DNA of 27,049 nucleotides from JBKPCD01 sp046727175 (GCA_046727175.1 JBKPCD010000172.1:1-27049); one strand, 5' to 3'; counted from the stretch's first letter, positions 1 to 7,846 are shown. Numbers and translations: made by a program. The notes: generated by a model not told the origin, from the sequence alone.

Positions 1-512
1 CCGTAGGACAGTTCGTAGCTGATCATCTGGGCCGATGACCGGAGCGCGCCGAGGAGCGAGTACTTGCTGTTCGAACTCCACCCAGCCAGCACGATTCCGT
101 AGACGCCCATCGACGTGATCGCGAAGATCACCAGCACCGCCACGTTGACGTCGGTCACCTGCAGCGGTATCGGCTGGTCCAGCAACCCGAAGAGCGTCGT
201 CTCGGTGCCGAACGGCACGACGGAAAATGCCGCGAAAGCCGTGCACGCGGAGATGACTGGCGCGATCGCGAAGAGCAGCGCATCGGCAGCCCGCGGACGC
301 AGCTCCTCTTTGAACAGCAGCTTGATCACGTCGGCGAACGGCTGGAGCGCCCCCTCATAGCCGACGCGGTTGGGGCCCAGTCGATCCTGGATGTACGCAC
401 AAACCTTGCGCTCCATCCACACCATGAAGGCCGCGGACAGGACGAGCAGATTGAAGGTGACGAAAATCAGACCGAAATGCGCGATGATCGGAACGGGCGG
501 GAGCCAGCTCAT
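1..512 (-). CDS. nuoH: NADH-quinone oxidoreductase subunit H, N-terminal part
   Basis: NuoH is the membrane subunit of complex I that lies under the hydrophilic arm and helps form the quinone-binding chamber. The reading frame opens at ATG 512 and runs off the left edge, giving about 170 N-terminal residues. Visible signatures are a first hydrophobic segment, then MVWMERKVCAYIQDRLGPNR, then VGYEGALQPFADVIKLLFKE, all typical of the NuoH/ND1 family. A second hydrophobic segment and the GWSSNSKYSLLGALR loop follow. The start codon directly follows the nuoF stop (TGA then ATG, no spacer), so the two genes are almost certainly translationally coupled. In the common operon order nuoG lies between nuoF and nuoH; here there is no room for it. 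The C-terminus is outside the window. Confidence 0.96.
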   Translation of the reverse strand, partial: MSWLPPVPIIAHFGLIFVTFNLLVLSAAFMVWMERKVCAYIQDRLGPNRVGYEGALQPFADVIKLLFKEELRPRAADALLFAIAPVISACTAFAAFSVVPFGTETTLFGLLDQPIPLQVTDVNVAVLVIFAITSMGVYGIVLAGWSSNSKYSLLGALRSSAQMISYELSY

Positions 513-1814
513 TCAGTGCGCTCCCACTGGCGCCTTTGCAGCGCGCCAGTCCGCCGGCACCGTGCAGCGACCTTCGCGAACGTGCGCCTCGAACTCGGCG
601 CGGAAGTTCTTCACGGTCGTCAATGCCGGGGTGGCGGCGGCATCGCCGAACGCGCAGAGCGTCTTGCCGACGATGTTGTTCCCGACGCTCACGAGCAGGT
701 CGATGTCACGCATCTCCCCTTCGCCGTTATCGATGCGCGTGAGAATCTTATACAACCAGTCGCCGCCTTCGCGGCAGGGCGTGCACTTCCCGCACGATTC
801 GTGCCTGTAGAAATGCAACAGGTTCCGCGCCGCCCACACCATGCACGTCGTATCGTCCATCACGATGAGGCCGGCCGATCCCAGCATCGATCCGGCCTTC
901 TGGACGTCGTCGAAGCTCGCCCGCACATCCAGTTGGTTCGGCAGGAGGATCGGGACCGACGATCCGCCGGGGATCACCGCCTTGAGCTGGTGACCATCGC
1001 GGATTCCGCCCGCGTACTCGTAGATCAGCTCGCGGAGCGTCGTGTTCATGCTCGCTTCGTACACGCCCGGCTTCTTGACGTGACCGCTGATGCAGAACAG
1101 CTTCGGTCCGCCGTTCTTCTCGGGACCCAGGGCGGCGTACCACTCCGCTCCGTTCAGGATGATTGATGGAAGATTGCAGAGCGTCTCGACGTTGTTGACG
1201 GCTGTCGGACAGTTGTAGAGACCCGAGACCGCCGGGAAGGGCGGTTTGATGCGCGGTTGTGCGCGCTTCCCTTCCAGCGATTCGATCAGGGCCGTTTCTT
1301 CGCCGGCTTCGTACGCGCCTGCACCGCGGTGAATGACGATGTCGCAGTCGAACCCGGTGCCGAAAATGTTCTTGCCGACGTAGCCCTGCGCGTACGCCTT
1401 CGCGAGCTCCGATTCCAGGACTCGCTGGACGTGATAGAACTCGCCGCGAATGTAGATGTACGCGACCTTCGCGCCAATCGCCCAGCAGCCGATTAGGCAC
1501 CCCTCGAAGAGCAGATGCGGGTTGCGCTCCATGAGCAGGTGATCCTTGAACGTGCCGGGCTCGCTCTCGTCGGCGTTGCACGCGATGTACTTCGGAAGGG
1601 GCGTATCCTTCAGGACGAATTGCCACTTCAGCCCCGTCGGAAACCCCGCACCTCCGCGACCGCGCAGGCCCGACGCCTTCACGACGTCGATGACGGCGTT
1701 CGGCTGCATCCCCAGTGCTTTTCGGAGCGCTTCGTAGCCTTGATGCCGCTGCACGTAGAAATCGAGCGTGAAGCTGTTCGGCTCGCGCACGAATTTCGTC
1801 AGGATTGGTTCCAT
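513..1814 (-). CDS. nuoF: NADH-quinone oxidoreductase subunit F (FMN/NADH-binding)
   Basis: The 433-residue protein is the NADH-oxidising subunit of complex I. It takes hydride from NADH to FMN and passes electrons to cluster N3. The glycine-rich FMN/NADH motif GRGGAGFPTG lies at about residues 52-61, followed by ADESEPGTFKD near 81-91. The 4Fe-4S ligands are visible in ESCGKCTPC (Cys341, 344, 347) and Cys387 in the KTLCAFGD segment. Length matches the family, and start ATG 1814 gives the expected N-terminus. No clear Shine-Dalgarno precedes the start. The gene follows nuoE after a 111-bp gap full of GC-rich hairpins and directly abuts nuoH. The usual electron acceptor downstream, NuoG, is not encoded in this window. 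Confidence 0.98.
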   Translation of the reverse strand: MEPILTKFVREPNSFTLDFYVQRHQGYEALRKALGMQPNAVIDVVKASGLRGRGGAGFPTGLKWQFVLKDTPLPKYIACNADESEPGTFKDHLLMERNPHLLFEGCLIGCWAIGAKVAYIYIRGEFYHVQRVLESELAKAYAQGYVGKNIFGTGFDCDIVIHRGAGAYEAGEETALIESLEGKRAQPRIKPPFPAVSGLYNCPTAVNNVETLCNLPSIILNGAEWYAALGPEKNGGPKLFCISGHVKKPGVYEASMNTTLRELIYEYAGGIRDGHQLKAVIPGGSSVPILLPNQLDVRASFDDVQKAGSMLGSAGLIVMDDTTCMVWAARNLLHFYRHESCGKCTPCREGGDWLYKILTRIDNGEGEMRDIDLLVSVGNNIVGKTLCAFGDAAATPALTTVKNFRAEFEAHVREGRCTVPADWRAAKAPVGAH

Positions 1815-1828
1815 CGTAACTAGGCCGG

Positions 1829-1918
1829 GGGGCTTCGCCCCGCCGGACCCCCCGTCGCCGTCGCTCGCGGGGCCCCTTTGCCCCGCTCCGTTCCGGCGGG
1901 GCGCGCCCTTGGCGCGCC
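1829..1918. repeat. Three consecutive GC-rich hairpins in the nuoE-nuoF gap
   Basis: The 111-bp gap between nuoE and nuoF contains three perfect inverted repeats: GGGGC/GCCCC at 1829-1841 (loop 3), GCGGGGC/GCCCCGC at 1867-1886 (loop 6) and GGCGCGCC/GGCGCGCC at 1900-1918 (loop CTT). There is no T-run of the kind expected for an intrinsic terminator. In an operon this position suggests an mRNA processing or stability element, or a mobile GC-rich repeat. It resembles the tandem repeat at 14921-15002 in using GCGCGC arms. Function is inferred only. Confidence 0.6.
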
Positions 1919-1925
1919 TAAGCGC

Positions 1926-2528
1926 CTACCGTTCCACTTTCAAGTAGCACCCGCTGAACGAGGCTTGCCCCTTCGACCGAATCTCGTCGACGAGCCTCCC
2001 GCAGTCCTCGGGCCGCACCCTCTCGTGCCAGTGCTCGTTGTTCACCATCACCACCGGCGCCCGATCGCACGCGCCGAGGCACTCGAACTCGAGCAGCGTG
2101 AACATGCCTGATGGATCGGTCTCGCCCACTTTGAGGCCGAGCTTTTCGGAGAGCGCTTCCGTTACCCGCTCGGCGCCAAGCAGCGCGCACGACAGGGTGC
2201 GGCACACCTGGAACACGACCTTGCCGACCGGCTCCTTGTAGAACATCACGTAGTAGCTCGCGACGTCCTCGACTTCTGCCGGCGTCATGTCCAGGATCTC
2301 GCCGACGTGCCGCATGCCGTTGCCAGTCAAGTACCCCTGCTGCTCCTGCACCAGGTACAAGGCCGCGAGCACGGCGGATCGTTTTTGATCGGGGGGATAC
2401 TGCGTCAGCATCCGATCGAGCTCGGCCCGCCGTTCCGGCGTGTAGACGAACGGCGGTCCATCGTCGACGACCTTGCGCTCCGATTTGTGCAGGCGCGCGT
2501 CGTACGCCATCAACGGATGAAAGCTCAT
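1926..2528 (-). CDS. nuoE: NADH-quinone oxidoreductase subunit E (2Fe-2S)
   Basis: The 200-residue protein is the thioredoxin-fold 2Fe-2S subunit (cluster N1a) of the complex I NADH module and partner of NuoF. The four cluster ligands are visible as Cys109-X4-Cys114 (CRTLSC) and Cys150-X3-Cys154 (CLGAC). The helical N-terminal region is typical (PDQKRSAVLAALYLVQEQQG, then VEDVASYYVMFY). ATG 2528 overlaps the nuoD stop in an ATGA arrangement and has a GGGG run about 10 nt upstream inside nuoD. The frame stays open far upstream into nuoD, but that part is arginine-rich shadow sequence. Compared with E. coli NuoE the N-terminus is longer by a few dozen residues; Met7 is an alternative start. Confidence 0.96.
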   Translation of the reverse strand: MSFHPLMAYDARLHKSERKVVDDGPPFVYTPERRAELDRMLTQYPPDQKRSAVLAALYLVQEQQGYLTGNGMRHVGEILDMTPAEVEDVASYYVMFYKEPVGKVVFQVCRTLSCALLGAERVTEALSEKLGLKVGETDPSGMFTLLEFECLGACDRAPVVMVNNEHWHERVRPEDCGRLVDEIRSKGQASFSGCYLKVER

Positions 2529-3706
2529 CGATCGACGTCCCCCATGACGACGTCGGTCGAACCGATGACGGCAATGACGTCTGCGATGAGGCCGCCAACG
2601 ATCATCTTCGGAAGCCCCTGGCACGCGTAGAACGACGGTGCCCGCAGCTTGACGCGGTACGGACGATTGGTGCCGTCCGACACGATGCTGAATCCGTGTT
2701 CGCCGCGCGGCCCCTCCACGGGAACGTAGGCTTCTCCCGCAGGGACGGTGAACCCTTGCGAGTAGATCAGGAAGTGCTGAATGAGTCCTTCCATCTCCGC
2801 ATAGACCTTGTCCTTCGGCGGAGGGACGATGCGGTAGTCCTGGATGTCGTAGATGCCACGAGGTGTGATCCGTTCGAGCGCCTGATGGGCGATGCGCACG
2901 CTCTGCCGCATTTCTTCCATGCGAACGAGGTAGCGATCGTAGACGTCGCCGCTCGTTCCGGTCGGTATGTCGAACTCGTAGGTCTCGTAACCCAGATAGG
3001 GAAACGCCGTGCGAACGTCGTATGGCACGCCCGACGCGCGCGCAATCGGGCCAACGAGGCCGTAGTCCATCGTGTCCTGCTTCGTCAGGACGCCGACGTC
3101 TCTCGTCCGCTTCAACCAGATCTGGTTCTTCGTGAGCAGATCTTCGTACTCGATCAGGTTCGGCGGAAACCGAGCGAGAAACGCCTTGACCGCGTCGTGG
3201 AAGCCGACTGGCAGGTCTTCGCGCAGGCCGCCGATCCGGAGATAGCTCGGGAACATCCGGAAGCCGGCGAGCATCTCGTTGATGTTGAGGAGCAGCTCGC
3301 GCTCGCGGAAGCAGTACATCATGACCGACACGGCGCCGATCTCGAGGGCGTGCGTGCCGAGCCACACAAGATGGCTGGTGATGCGCTGCAGTTCCGCAAT
3401 GAGGACGCGGATGTCTTTCACGCGATCGGGCAGCTCGACGCCGAGCAGCTTCTCGACCGACAAGCAGAACGCGAGGCTGCTCGACTGCGCGCCGAGGTAA
3501 TCCATACGCTCGACGAGCGGGATCACCTGCTGCCACTTCTTCTGCTCCGCGGTCTTCTCGATGCCCGTGTGGAGAAATCCGACGGTCGTATCGGCGTTGA
3601 CGACCGTTTCACCGGACAGCTCCAGCACCAGCCGCAACACGCCATGCGTGCTGGGATGCTGCGGCCCCATATTGACGGTCATCGTTTCCGTGCGCAGTTC
3701 TGGCAT
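2525..3706 (-). CDS. nuoD: NADH-quinone oxidoreductase subunit D (49-kDa homologue)
   Basis: NuoD forms the quinone-reduction site of complex I together with NuoB and is descended from the large subunit of NiFe hydrogenases. The N-terminal signature VNMGPQHPSTHGVLRLVLEL, the HTGIEKTAEQKKW segment and the C-terminal RAPSFYACQGLPKMIVGGLI are all family hallmarks. I choose ATG 3706 (393 residues). A GTG at 3715 would add three residues that are encoded by the heptad repeat just upstream, so it is less likely. The stop overlaps the nuoE start by 4 bp. The gene is separated from the upstream gmhA-like gene by a 43-bp spacer that is entirely repeat sequence. NuoC and NuoD are separate genes here, not a fused nuoCD. 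Confidence 0.97.
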   Translation of the reverse strand: MPELRTETMTVNMGPQHPSTHGVLRLVLELSGETVVNADTTVGFLHTGIEKTAEQKKWQQVIPLVERMDYLGAQSSSLAFCLSVEKLLGVELPDRVKDIRVLIAELQRITSHLVWLGTHALEIGAVSVMMYCFRERELLLNINEMLAGFRMFPSYLRIGGLREDLPVGFHDAVKAFLARFPPNLIEYEDLLTKNQIWLKRTRDVGVLTKQDTMDYGLVGPIARASGVPYDVRTAFPYLGYETYEFDIPTGTSGDVYDRYLVRMEEMRQSVRIAHQALERITPRGIYDIQDYRIVPPPKDKVYAEMEGLIQHFLIYSQGFTVPAGEAYVPVEGPRGEHGFSIVSDGTNRPYRVKLRAPSFYACQGLPKMIVGGLIADVIAVIGSTDVVMGDVDR

Positions 3707-3709
3707 CTC

Positions 3710-3787
3710 AATCACTGATCACTAATCGCTGATCGCACCGAGCCCTGATTCAAGGATTCAAGGATGAGTGATCAGTGATTAGTGATT
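3710..3787. repeat. Paired heptad repeat between gmhA-like gene and nuoD
   Basis: Left arm 3710-3737 is four heptads (AATCACT, GATCACT, AATCGCT, GATCGCA). Right arm 3767-3787 is three heptads (AGTGATC, AGTGATT, AGTGATT), the reverse complement of the left. A perfect 14-nt inverted repeat pairs 3710-3723 with 3767-3780. Between the arms are two direct octads GATTCAAG (3747-3762). The last codons and stop of the gmhA-like gene lie inside the right arm and core, so this repeat defines that protein's C-terminus. Confidence 0.85.
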
Positions 3788-4361
3788 CAACTATTTCGCA
3801 GATCGCGTGAATCAGCGTGCAGTGCACTTCCTGGACTCTTGCGGCCGTCGGATCCGGGACATTGATGTGCACCTCGGCTGCGGCGCCCAATCGGCCACCG
3901 GCCCGGCCGGTCAACGCTATCGTTCGCAATCCGTGTCTGGTCGCGGCCTCGACGCCCGCAACCACGTTCGGTGACTCACCGCTCGTCGAAATCGCAACGC
4001 TCACGTCGCCGGGCCGGCCGATGGCTTCGATCTGACGCGCGAAGATGCGTTCGAATCCGTAGTCGTTGGCGACGCTGGTCAGCACGCTCGTGTCGGTCGT
4101 CAGTGCGACTGCGGCAAATCCCGTGCGATCGCGCTGGAACCGGCCGACCAGCTCGGCGACGAAGTGCTGCGCATCCGCGGCACTGCCCCCGTTCCCGAAC
4201 GCCAGCACCTTGCCGCCCGATTTCAGTGACGCAACGACGATCTCTGCTGCGCGAACCACTGCGGACAGATCGTTCGAGCGCACGCGCCGGTGCAGTGCAA
4301 TCGCCTCGTCAAGCGTCCGACACACGATTTGCATCGGATCGCTTGCCCCCTCGGGCGCCAC
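3750..4361 (-). CDS. gmhA: SIS-domain sugar-phosphate isomerase, GmhA-like
   Basis: This 203-residue protein resembles phosphoheptose isomerase (sedoheptulose 7-phosphate to D-glycero-D-manno-heptose 7-phosphate), the first step to the heptose of LPS core. Visible motifs are FGNGGSAADAQHF at about 55-67, the sugar-phosphate loop STSGESPNV at 125-133, and VQEVH at 176-180, where the catalytic Glu/His of the family lie (Glu70 and His180 are the candidates). GTG 4361 overlaps the nuoC stop by one base; ATG 4334 is an alternative giving 194 residues. DiaA-type SIS proteins are related and cannot be fully excluded. A GmhA-like gene inside an nuo operon is unexpected: it has no known role in complex I and probably just shares transcription. 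The last roughly ten residues and the stop codon come from the heptad repeat at 3710-3787. Confidence 0.88.
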   Translation of the reverse strand: MAPEGASDPMQIVCRTLDEAIALHRRVRSNDLSAVVRAAEIVVASLKSGGKVLAFGNGGSAADAQHFVAELVGRFQRDRTGFAAVALTTDTSVLTSVANDYGFERIFARQIEAIGRPGDVSVAISTSGESPNVVAGVEAATRHGLRTIALTGRAGGRLGAAAEVHINVPDPTAARVQEVHCTLIHAICEIVESLITDHSSLNP

Positions 4362-4936
4362 TACTCCCGACGTGTCCGACTCCTCGCAGCTTCGACGTTC
4401 GCGACGAACTCCTCTTCGGACATCTGCAACGACTCGTACGTCTTCACTGGATCCTTGATCTGTACCGGGTAATCGCGACGAAGCGGGTAACCCTCCCAGT
4501 CGTCGGGCATGAGAATGCGCCGAAGGTCCGAGTGCCCGTCGAACTGGATTCCGAACAGATCGAACACCTCTCGTTCCGCCCAGCCGGCCGCGGTCCAGAC
4601 GCCCGAAACGGACGCCACTCGCGCGTCATCCCCTGGCACTCTCACCTTGACCCTCAACCGCTTCGGCGTCGTGCCGTAACCGGCCACACCGGGCGACACG
4701 AGGAGGTAGATGACCTCGAATCTCGGTTCTCTCGGCAGGTAGTCGACCGCGGTGATGTCCATGAGCACGGCGAATTGCAGCTCTAGGGCGTCGCGCAATA
4801 CGGCGCACGCGTCCACCAAGCCGTCGCGCGCGATATAGATCGTCGGCATGCCATCGAGCGACGACACGGCTTCGAAGCGACCTGGATCGCCAGGCAGGCG
4901 CCGTGAAAGCACTTCGAGTATGGCAGGCGCTTCCAT
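4361..4936 (-). CDS. nuoC: NADH-quinone oxidoreductase subunit C (30-kDa homologue)
   Basis: The 191-residue protein is the NuoC subunit of the complex I connecting module. It contains no cluster and packs against NuoD. The family signature runs across the middle to C-terminal part: WAEREVFDLFGIQFDGH, then LRRILMPDDWEGYPLRRDYP. Start ATG 4936 lies 2 bp after the nuoB stop (4939), and the TAG stop overlaps the GTG of the gmhA-like gene by one base, so translation coupling in both directions is likely. The C-terminus after the Nuo30 domain is a short charged tail. In many bacteria nuoD follows directly; here the SIS gene intervenes. Confidence 0.97.
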   Translation of the reverse strand: MEAPAILEVLSRRLPGDPGRFEAVSSLDGMPTIYIARDGLVDACAVLRDALELQFAVLMDITAVDYLPREPRFEVIYLLVSPGVAGYGTTPKRLRVKVRVPGDDARVASVSGVWTAAGWAEREVFDLFGIQFDGHSDLRRILMPDDWEGYPLRRDYPVQIKDPVKTYESLQMSEEEFVANVEAARSRTRRE

Positions 4937-4938
4937 TC

Positions 4939-5403
<465 letters not shown>

Positions 5404-5423
5404 GGCTCAAACACAGCTCGAAA

Positions 5424-5496
5424 AATCTGCAATCGGCAATCGAAATCAGCAATCTGCAATCCGGCAATCAACAACCTGCAGTCCGCAATCTGCAAT
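5424..5496. repeat. AATCTGC heptad array between nuoA and nuoB
   Basis: About ten tandem units with consensus AATCTGC fill the nuoA-nuoB spacer, read on the plus strand. Variants include AATCGGC, AACCTGC and AGTCCGC; one unit is 6 bp and one is 8 bp long. The array ends two bases before the nuoA stop codon. Unlike most arrays in this window it is one-sided, with no reverse-complement arm that I can find nearby. It must be carried in the 5' leader of nuoB on the polycistronic mRNA. Confidence 0.85.
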
Positions 5497-5498
5497 GT

Positions 5499-5864
5499 TT
5501 AAACCCGTTCATGTCCCCAGTCCAGAACGCCCTTGCGCCAGACGTACACGTAGCCCGCGAGGAGGATGACAATGAACACGACGATCTGAATGAACCCCAG
5601 CCAGCCGAGGCCTCGAATCGCCATCGCGAACGGATAGAGGAACGCCACTTCGATGTCGAAGAGGAGGAAGATCATCGCGACCAGATAAAACTTGACGGGA
5701 TGTCGTTCGCGGGCGTCGCCAACGGGCGGCATCCCGCACTCGTACGGGGCAAGCTTCTCGGGCGTCGGCTTCTTCGGGCCGAGGAGGAACGAGAGCAGGA
5801 CGTTGAACGCCCCGAACCCGGCGCCGAGCCCGATCATGATGAGGATGGGGACCCAACCGTGCAT
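5499..5864 (-). CDS. nuoA: NADH-quinone oxidoreductase subunit A
   Basis: The 121-residue membrane protein is the first gene of the complex I operon. Three hydrophobic segments are visible (near residues 4-25, 60-80 and 90-110). The conserved loop YECGMPP and HPVKFYLVAMIFLLFDIEVA, with the acidic pair typical of NuoA, lie between the first and second. I choose ATG 5862-5864 (MHGWVPILIMIGLG). The frame stays open 47 codons upstream, but that stretch is not NuoA-like and overlaps the probable promoter. Upstream is a 467-bp divergent region full of octad repeats. Confidence 0.95.
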   Translation of the reverse strand: MHGWVPILIMIGLGAGFGAFNVLLSFLLGPKKPTPEKLAPYECGMPPVGDARERHPVKFYLVAMIFLLFDIEVAFLYPFAMAIRGLGWLGFIQIVVFIVILLAGYVYVWRKGVLDWGHERV

Positions 5865-5891
5865 GCGTGCCACCGTCGCCGTCAGAAATGT

Positions 5892-5897
5892 ATTATC
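5892..5897 (-). promoter_or_regulatory. Possible -10 box for the nuo operon
   Basis: GATAAT is read on the minus strand, 27 nt upstream of the nuoA ATG, and would give a leader of about 20 nt. No good -35 hexamer is seen at 16-18 bp. It is the same hexamer as the one in front of the GT4 gene at 14836. Weak evidence on its own. Confidence 0.3.
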
Positions 5898-6057
5898 CGC
5901 GTGAGTCCGCGAACCCGCATCCCTGCTTGTGAATGTTTTCTCAAGCAGACCGACGCATCCAGTGTCTTCGGACGCGGTTGACCCCGCTGGTGCGCCCGAC
6001 GACAACCTAAACTCGAAATGCTATCACACCACTAACGCCGGGCCAGCGAGTCGAACG

Positions 6058-6306
6058 CGGTAGCTCGGTAGTTCGTTGGCTCGCTACCCTTAATCGGCCC
6101 AGGAACGTAGCACCGACTAGCGAACCACCGATCTACGACCGAGAACTTCGGAGTCATCACGAGATGGGACGCGACGCCGTTGTCATGAAAGCGCGCGCGC
6201 TGAACCAGCCCCGAGCCACCGAGCGACCGAATTACCGAGCGACCGAGCGACCGAACTACCGGCGCCACGTTCTGAACAGCTACCGAGCTACGAACCAGCG
6301 AACCAC
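6058..6306. repeat. Paired octad repeat (CGGTAGYT / CGARNNAC) in the nuoA-GT divergent region
   Basis: Left arm 6058-6088 is four octad-like units (CGGTAGCT, CGGTAGTT, CGTTGGCT, CGCTACC). Right arm 6212-6259 is six octads (CGAGCCAC, CGAGCGAC, CGAATTAC, CGAGCGAC twice, CGAACTAC), the complementary consensus. Further units appear at 6113-6148 and 6284-6306. The core between the two main arms (6089-6211) is ordinary sequence with no ORF that I trust. The region 5865-6331 holds no gene otherwise. Confidence 0.85.
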
Positions 6307-6319
6307 CGACCGCGCACGG

Positions 6320-6332
6320 TACAATCGCCTCG
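6320..6332 (+). promoter_or_regulatory. TACAAT -10 box placing the transcript start at a GTG codon
   Basis: TACAAT (6320-6325) is followed by six bases and then GTG 6332. A start site seven bases after the -10 box would fall on the G of GTG, giving a leaderless mRNA. No -35 match is seen. The same spacing recurs at 14836 and 22035. Confidence 0.45.
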
Positions 6333-7843
6333 TGCGCCTGGCATGGTTCAGTCCGATGCCGCCAGTCCGGTCCGGGGTGGCAGCGTGCAGCGCCGATGTC
6401 GTTGACGCGCTTCATCGGGAGCACGAGATCGACGTGTTCGTCGACGAGCCGGTTGCGCGAATCGCTCCGGGCACGCGATCGGCGCACGATTTCGTCTGGC
6501 TGAACCAGCGCTCGCCGTACGATCTTCCGATCTATCAGCTGGGCAACTCATCGCACCACGACTACCTCTGGCCGTACCTGTTTCGATTTCCCGGCCTGAC
6601 CGTCCTTCATGATGCGCATCTTCATCATGCACGGGCGGCGTCGCTGTTACGTTCGAATCGCGCGGCCGACTACCGCGCGGAGTTCCGCTGGAATCAACCG
6701 GCGGCCGACCCTGACCTGAGCGAGCTGGCAATCGCTGGATTCGACACGCAGCTCTATTACTGGTGGCCGATGACGCGGCTGGTCGCGCAAGCCTCGCGCC
6801 TCATCGCCGTGCACTCGCCGCTCCTTCGACGGGCGCTCGCGAGCGAGGTCCCCGAAGCACGAGTCGAGCACGTCCGGCTCGGGCACGGTCCCGCGCTGAG
6901 CGCTGACGCCGCTCGTGAGGCACGCAGTCGGGTTCGGCGTCGTCACGCAGTCCCGGACGATGCGGTTTTCTTTGGCTGCTTCGGCGCGTTGACGCCCGAC
7001 AAGCGCATTCCACAGATCCTCGCCGCGTTCGAGGCGACGCTGCCCTACGCACCGTCGGCGCGGCTCGTGCTCGCGGGCGCCAGTGCCGATCAGTACGACG
7101 TCGCTGCCGATGTCGCGGACCGGGGGCTTGCTGAACGCGTGATCGCCACTGGATACATTCCCTCGGACGACGAACTGACCGCGTACATCGCGGCGTGTGA
7201 CGTCGCGCTCAACCTGCGCTGGCCAACTGCGCGCGAGATCTCGGGACCGTGGCTGCGCTGCCTCGCCGCGGCACGGGCCACCATCATCATGGACCTCGCG
7301 CATCTCGTGGACGTGCCGTCAGTGGATCCGAGGACCTGGGCGATCAACTCCGGGGTTCGGGATTCGGGGTTCGGGGGTCGGGACTCGGGCTTGGCGGGTG
7401 GGGACCACAAAACCCCGAACGACGAGCTACCGACCCACACCGCTCATCCGGAGTCGCGAACGCAATCCCTAAGGGACCGAACCCCGAATCCCGACCCCCG
7501 AACCCCGAACCCCGTCTGCGTCGCCATCGACATCGTTGACGAAGATCATTCCCTGACGCTCGCCATCCGCCGACTCGCGACGGACGCTGAACTGCGCGAG
7601 TCGCTCGGCGCGGCTGCGCAGGCGTATTGGCAGCACGAGCACACGGTAGACGGGATGGTCCATGACTATCGCCGGCTGATTCCGATTGCCGCCCAGGTGA
7701 AGCCACCGCGCCCCGCGCTTCCCGAACATCTCGTGTACGACTGCCGTCAGACACTGGATGTGGTGATGCGCCAGTTCGGGCTGTCTTCACCTTTCCACCC
7801 CACCGCACAAAGTCCGCGCGGTGGAGGTCCCGGGGTGAGGTAG
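6332..7843 (+). CDS. GT-B glycosyltransferase with an internal repeat insertion
   Basis: This is a 503-residue glycosyltransferase of the GT4-like type, probably transferring a sugar from a nucleotide-sugar donor in envelope polysaccharide synthesis. The N-terminal acceptor domain begins RLAWFSPMPPVRSGVAACS with the usual glycine loop. The donor domain begins near residue 214 (FGCFGALTPDKR) and includes VLAGASADQY and REISGPWLRCLAA near 300, in place of the EX7E region. I choose GTG 6332; the frame is open from 6164, but that sequence is octad repeat encoding a pseudo-repetitive Arg/Thr/Glu peptide. Residues about 341-394 are encoded by a paired GGGRTTC heptad repeat (7352-7513, 162 bp, so the frame is kept) and interrupt otherwise normal sequence between DPRTWAI and VCVAIDIVDEDHSL. 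The stop is 3 bp before thiS. Confidence 0.85.
   Translation: MRLAWFSPMPPVRSGVAACSADVVDALHREHEIDVFVDEPVARIAPGTRSAHDFVWLNQRSPYDLPIYQLGNSSHHDYLWPYLFRFPGLTVLHDAHLHHARAASLLRSNRAADYRAEFRWNQPAADPDLSELAIAGFDTQLYYWWPMTRLVAQASRLIAVHSPLLRRALASEVPEARVEHVRLGHGPALSADAAREARSRVRRRHAVPDDAVFFGCFGALTPDKRIPQILAAFEATLPYAPSARLVLAGASADQYDVAADVADRGLAERVIATGYIPSDDELTAYIAACDVALNLRWPTAREISGPWLRCLAAARATIIMDLAHLVDVPSVDPRTWAINSGVRDSGFGGRDSGLAGGDHKTPNDELPTHTAHPESRTQSLRDRTPNPDPRTPNPVCVAIDIVDEDHSLTLAIRRLATDAELRESLGAAAQAYWQHEHTVDGMVHDYRRLIPIAAQVKPPRPALPEHLVYDCRQTLDVVMRQFGLSSPFHPTAQSPRGGGPGVR
7352..7513. repeat. Paired GGGRTTC heptad element inside a coding sequence
   Basis: Left arm 7352-7393 is six heptads (GGGGTTC, GGGATTC, GGGGTTC, GGGGGTC, GGGACTC, GGGCTTG). 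Right arm 7479-7513 is five heptads of the complementary type (GAACCCC, GAATCCC, GACCCCC, GAACCCC twice). The core is 85 bp. The whole unit is 162 bp, a multiple of three, and is translated through as Gly/Arg/Pro/Asp-rich low-complexity sequence in the glycosyltransferase. A long stem would form in the mRNA. Confidence 0.9.
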
Positions 7844-7846
7844 ACT

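Noticed and set aside
1926..3536. Long open frame that would fuse a 330-residue N-terminal domain to NuoE
   Set aside because: The upstream part is arginine-rich and lies out of frame over nuoD; NuoE proper starts at ATG 2528 with coupling to the nuoD stop.
5424..5496. Possible CRISPR array
   Set aside because: Units are 7 bp with no spacers, so it is a tandem repeat.
6164..6331. N-terminal extension of the glycosyltransferase from 6164
   Set aside because: The 56 extra codons translate the octad repeat, and homologous sequence begins at GTG 6332.
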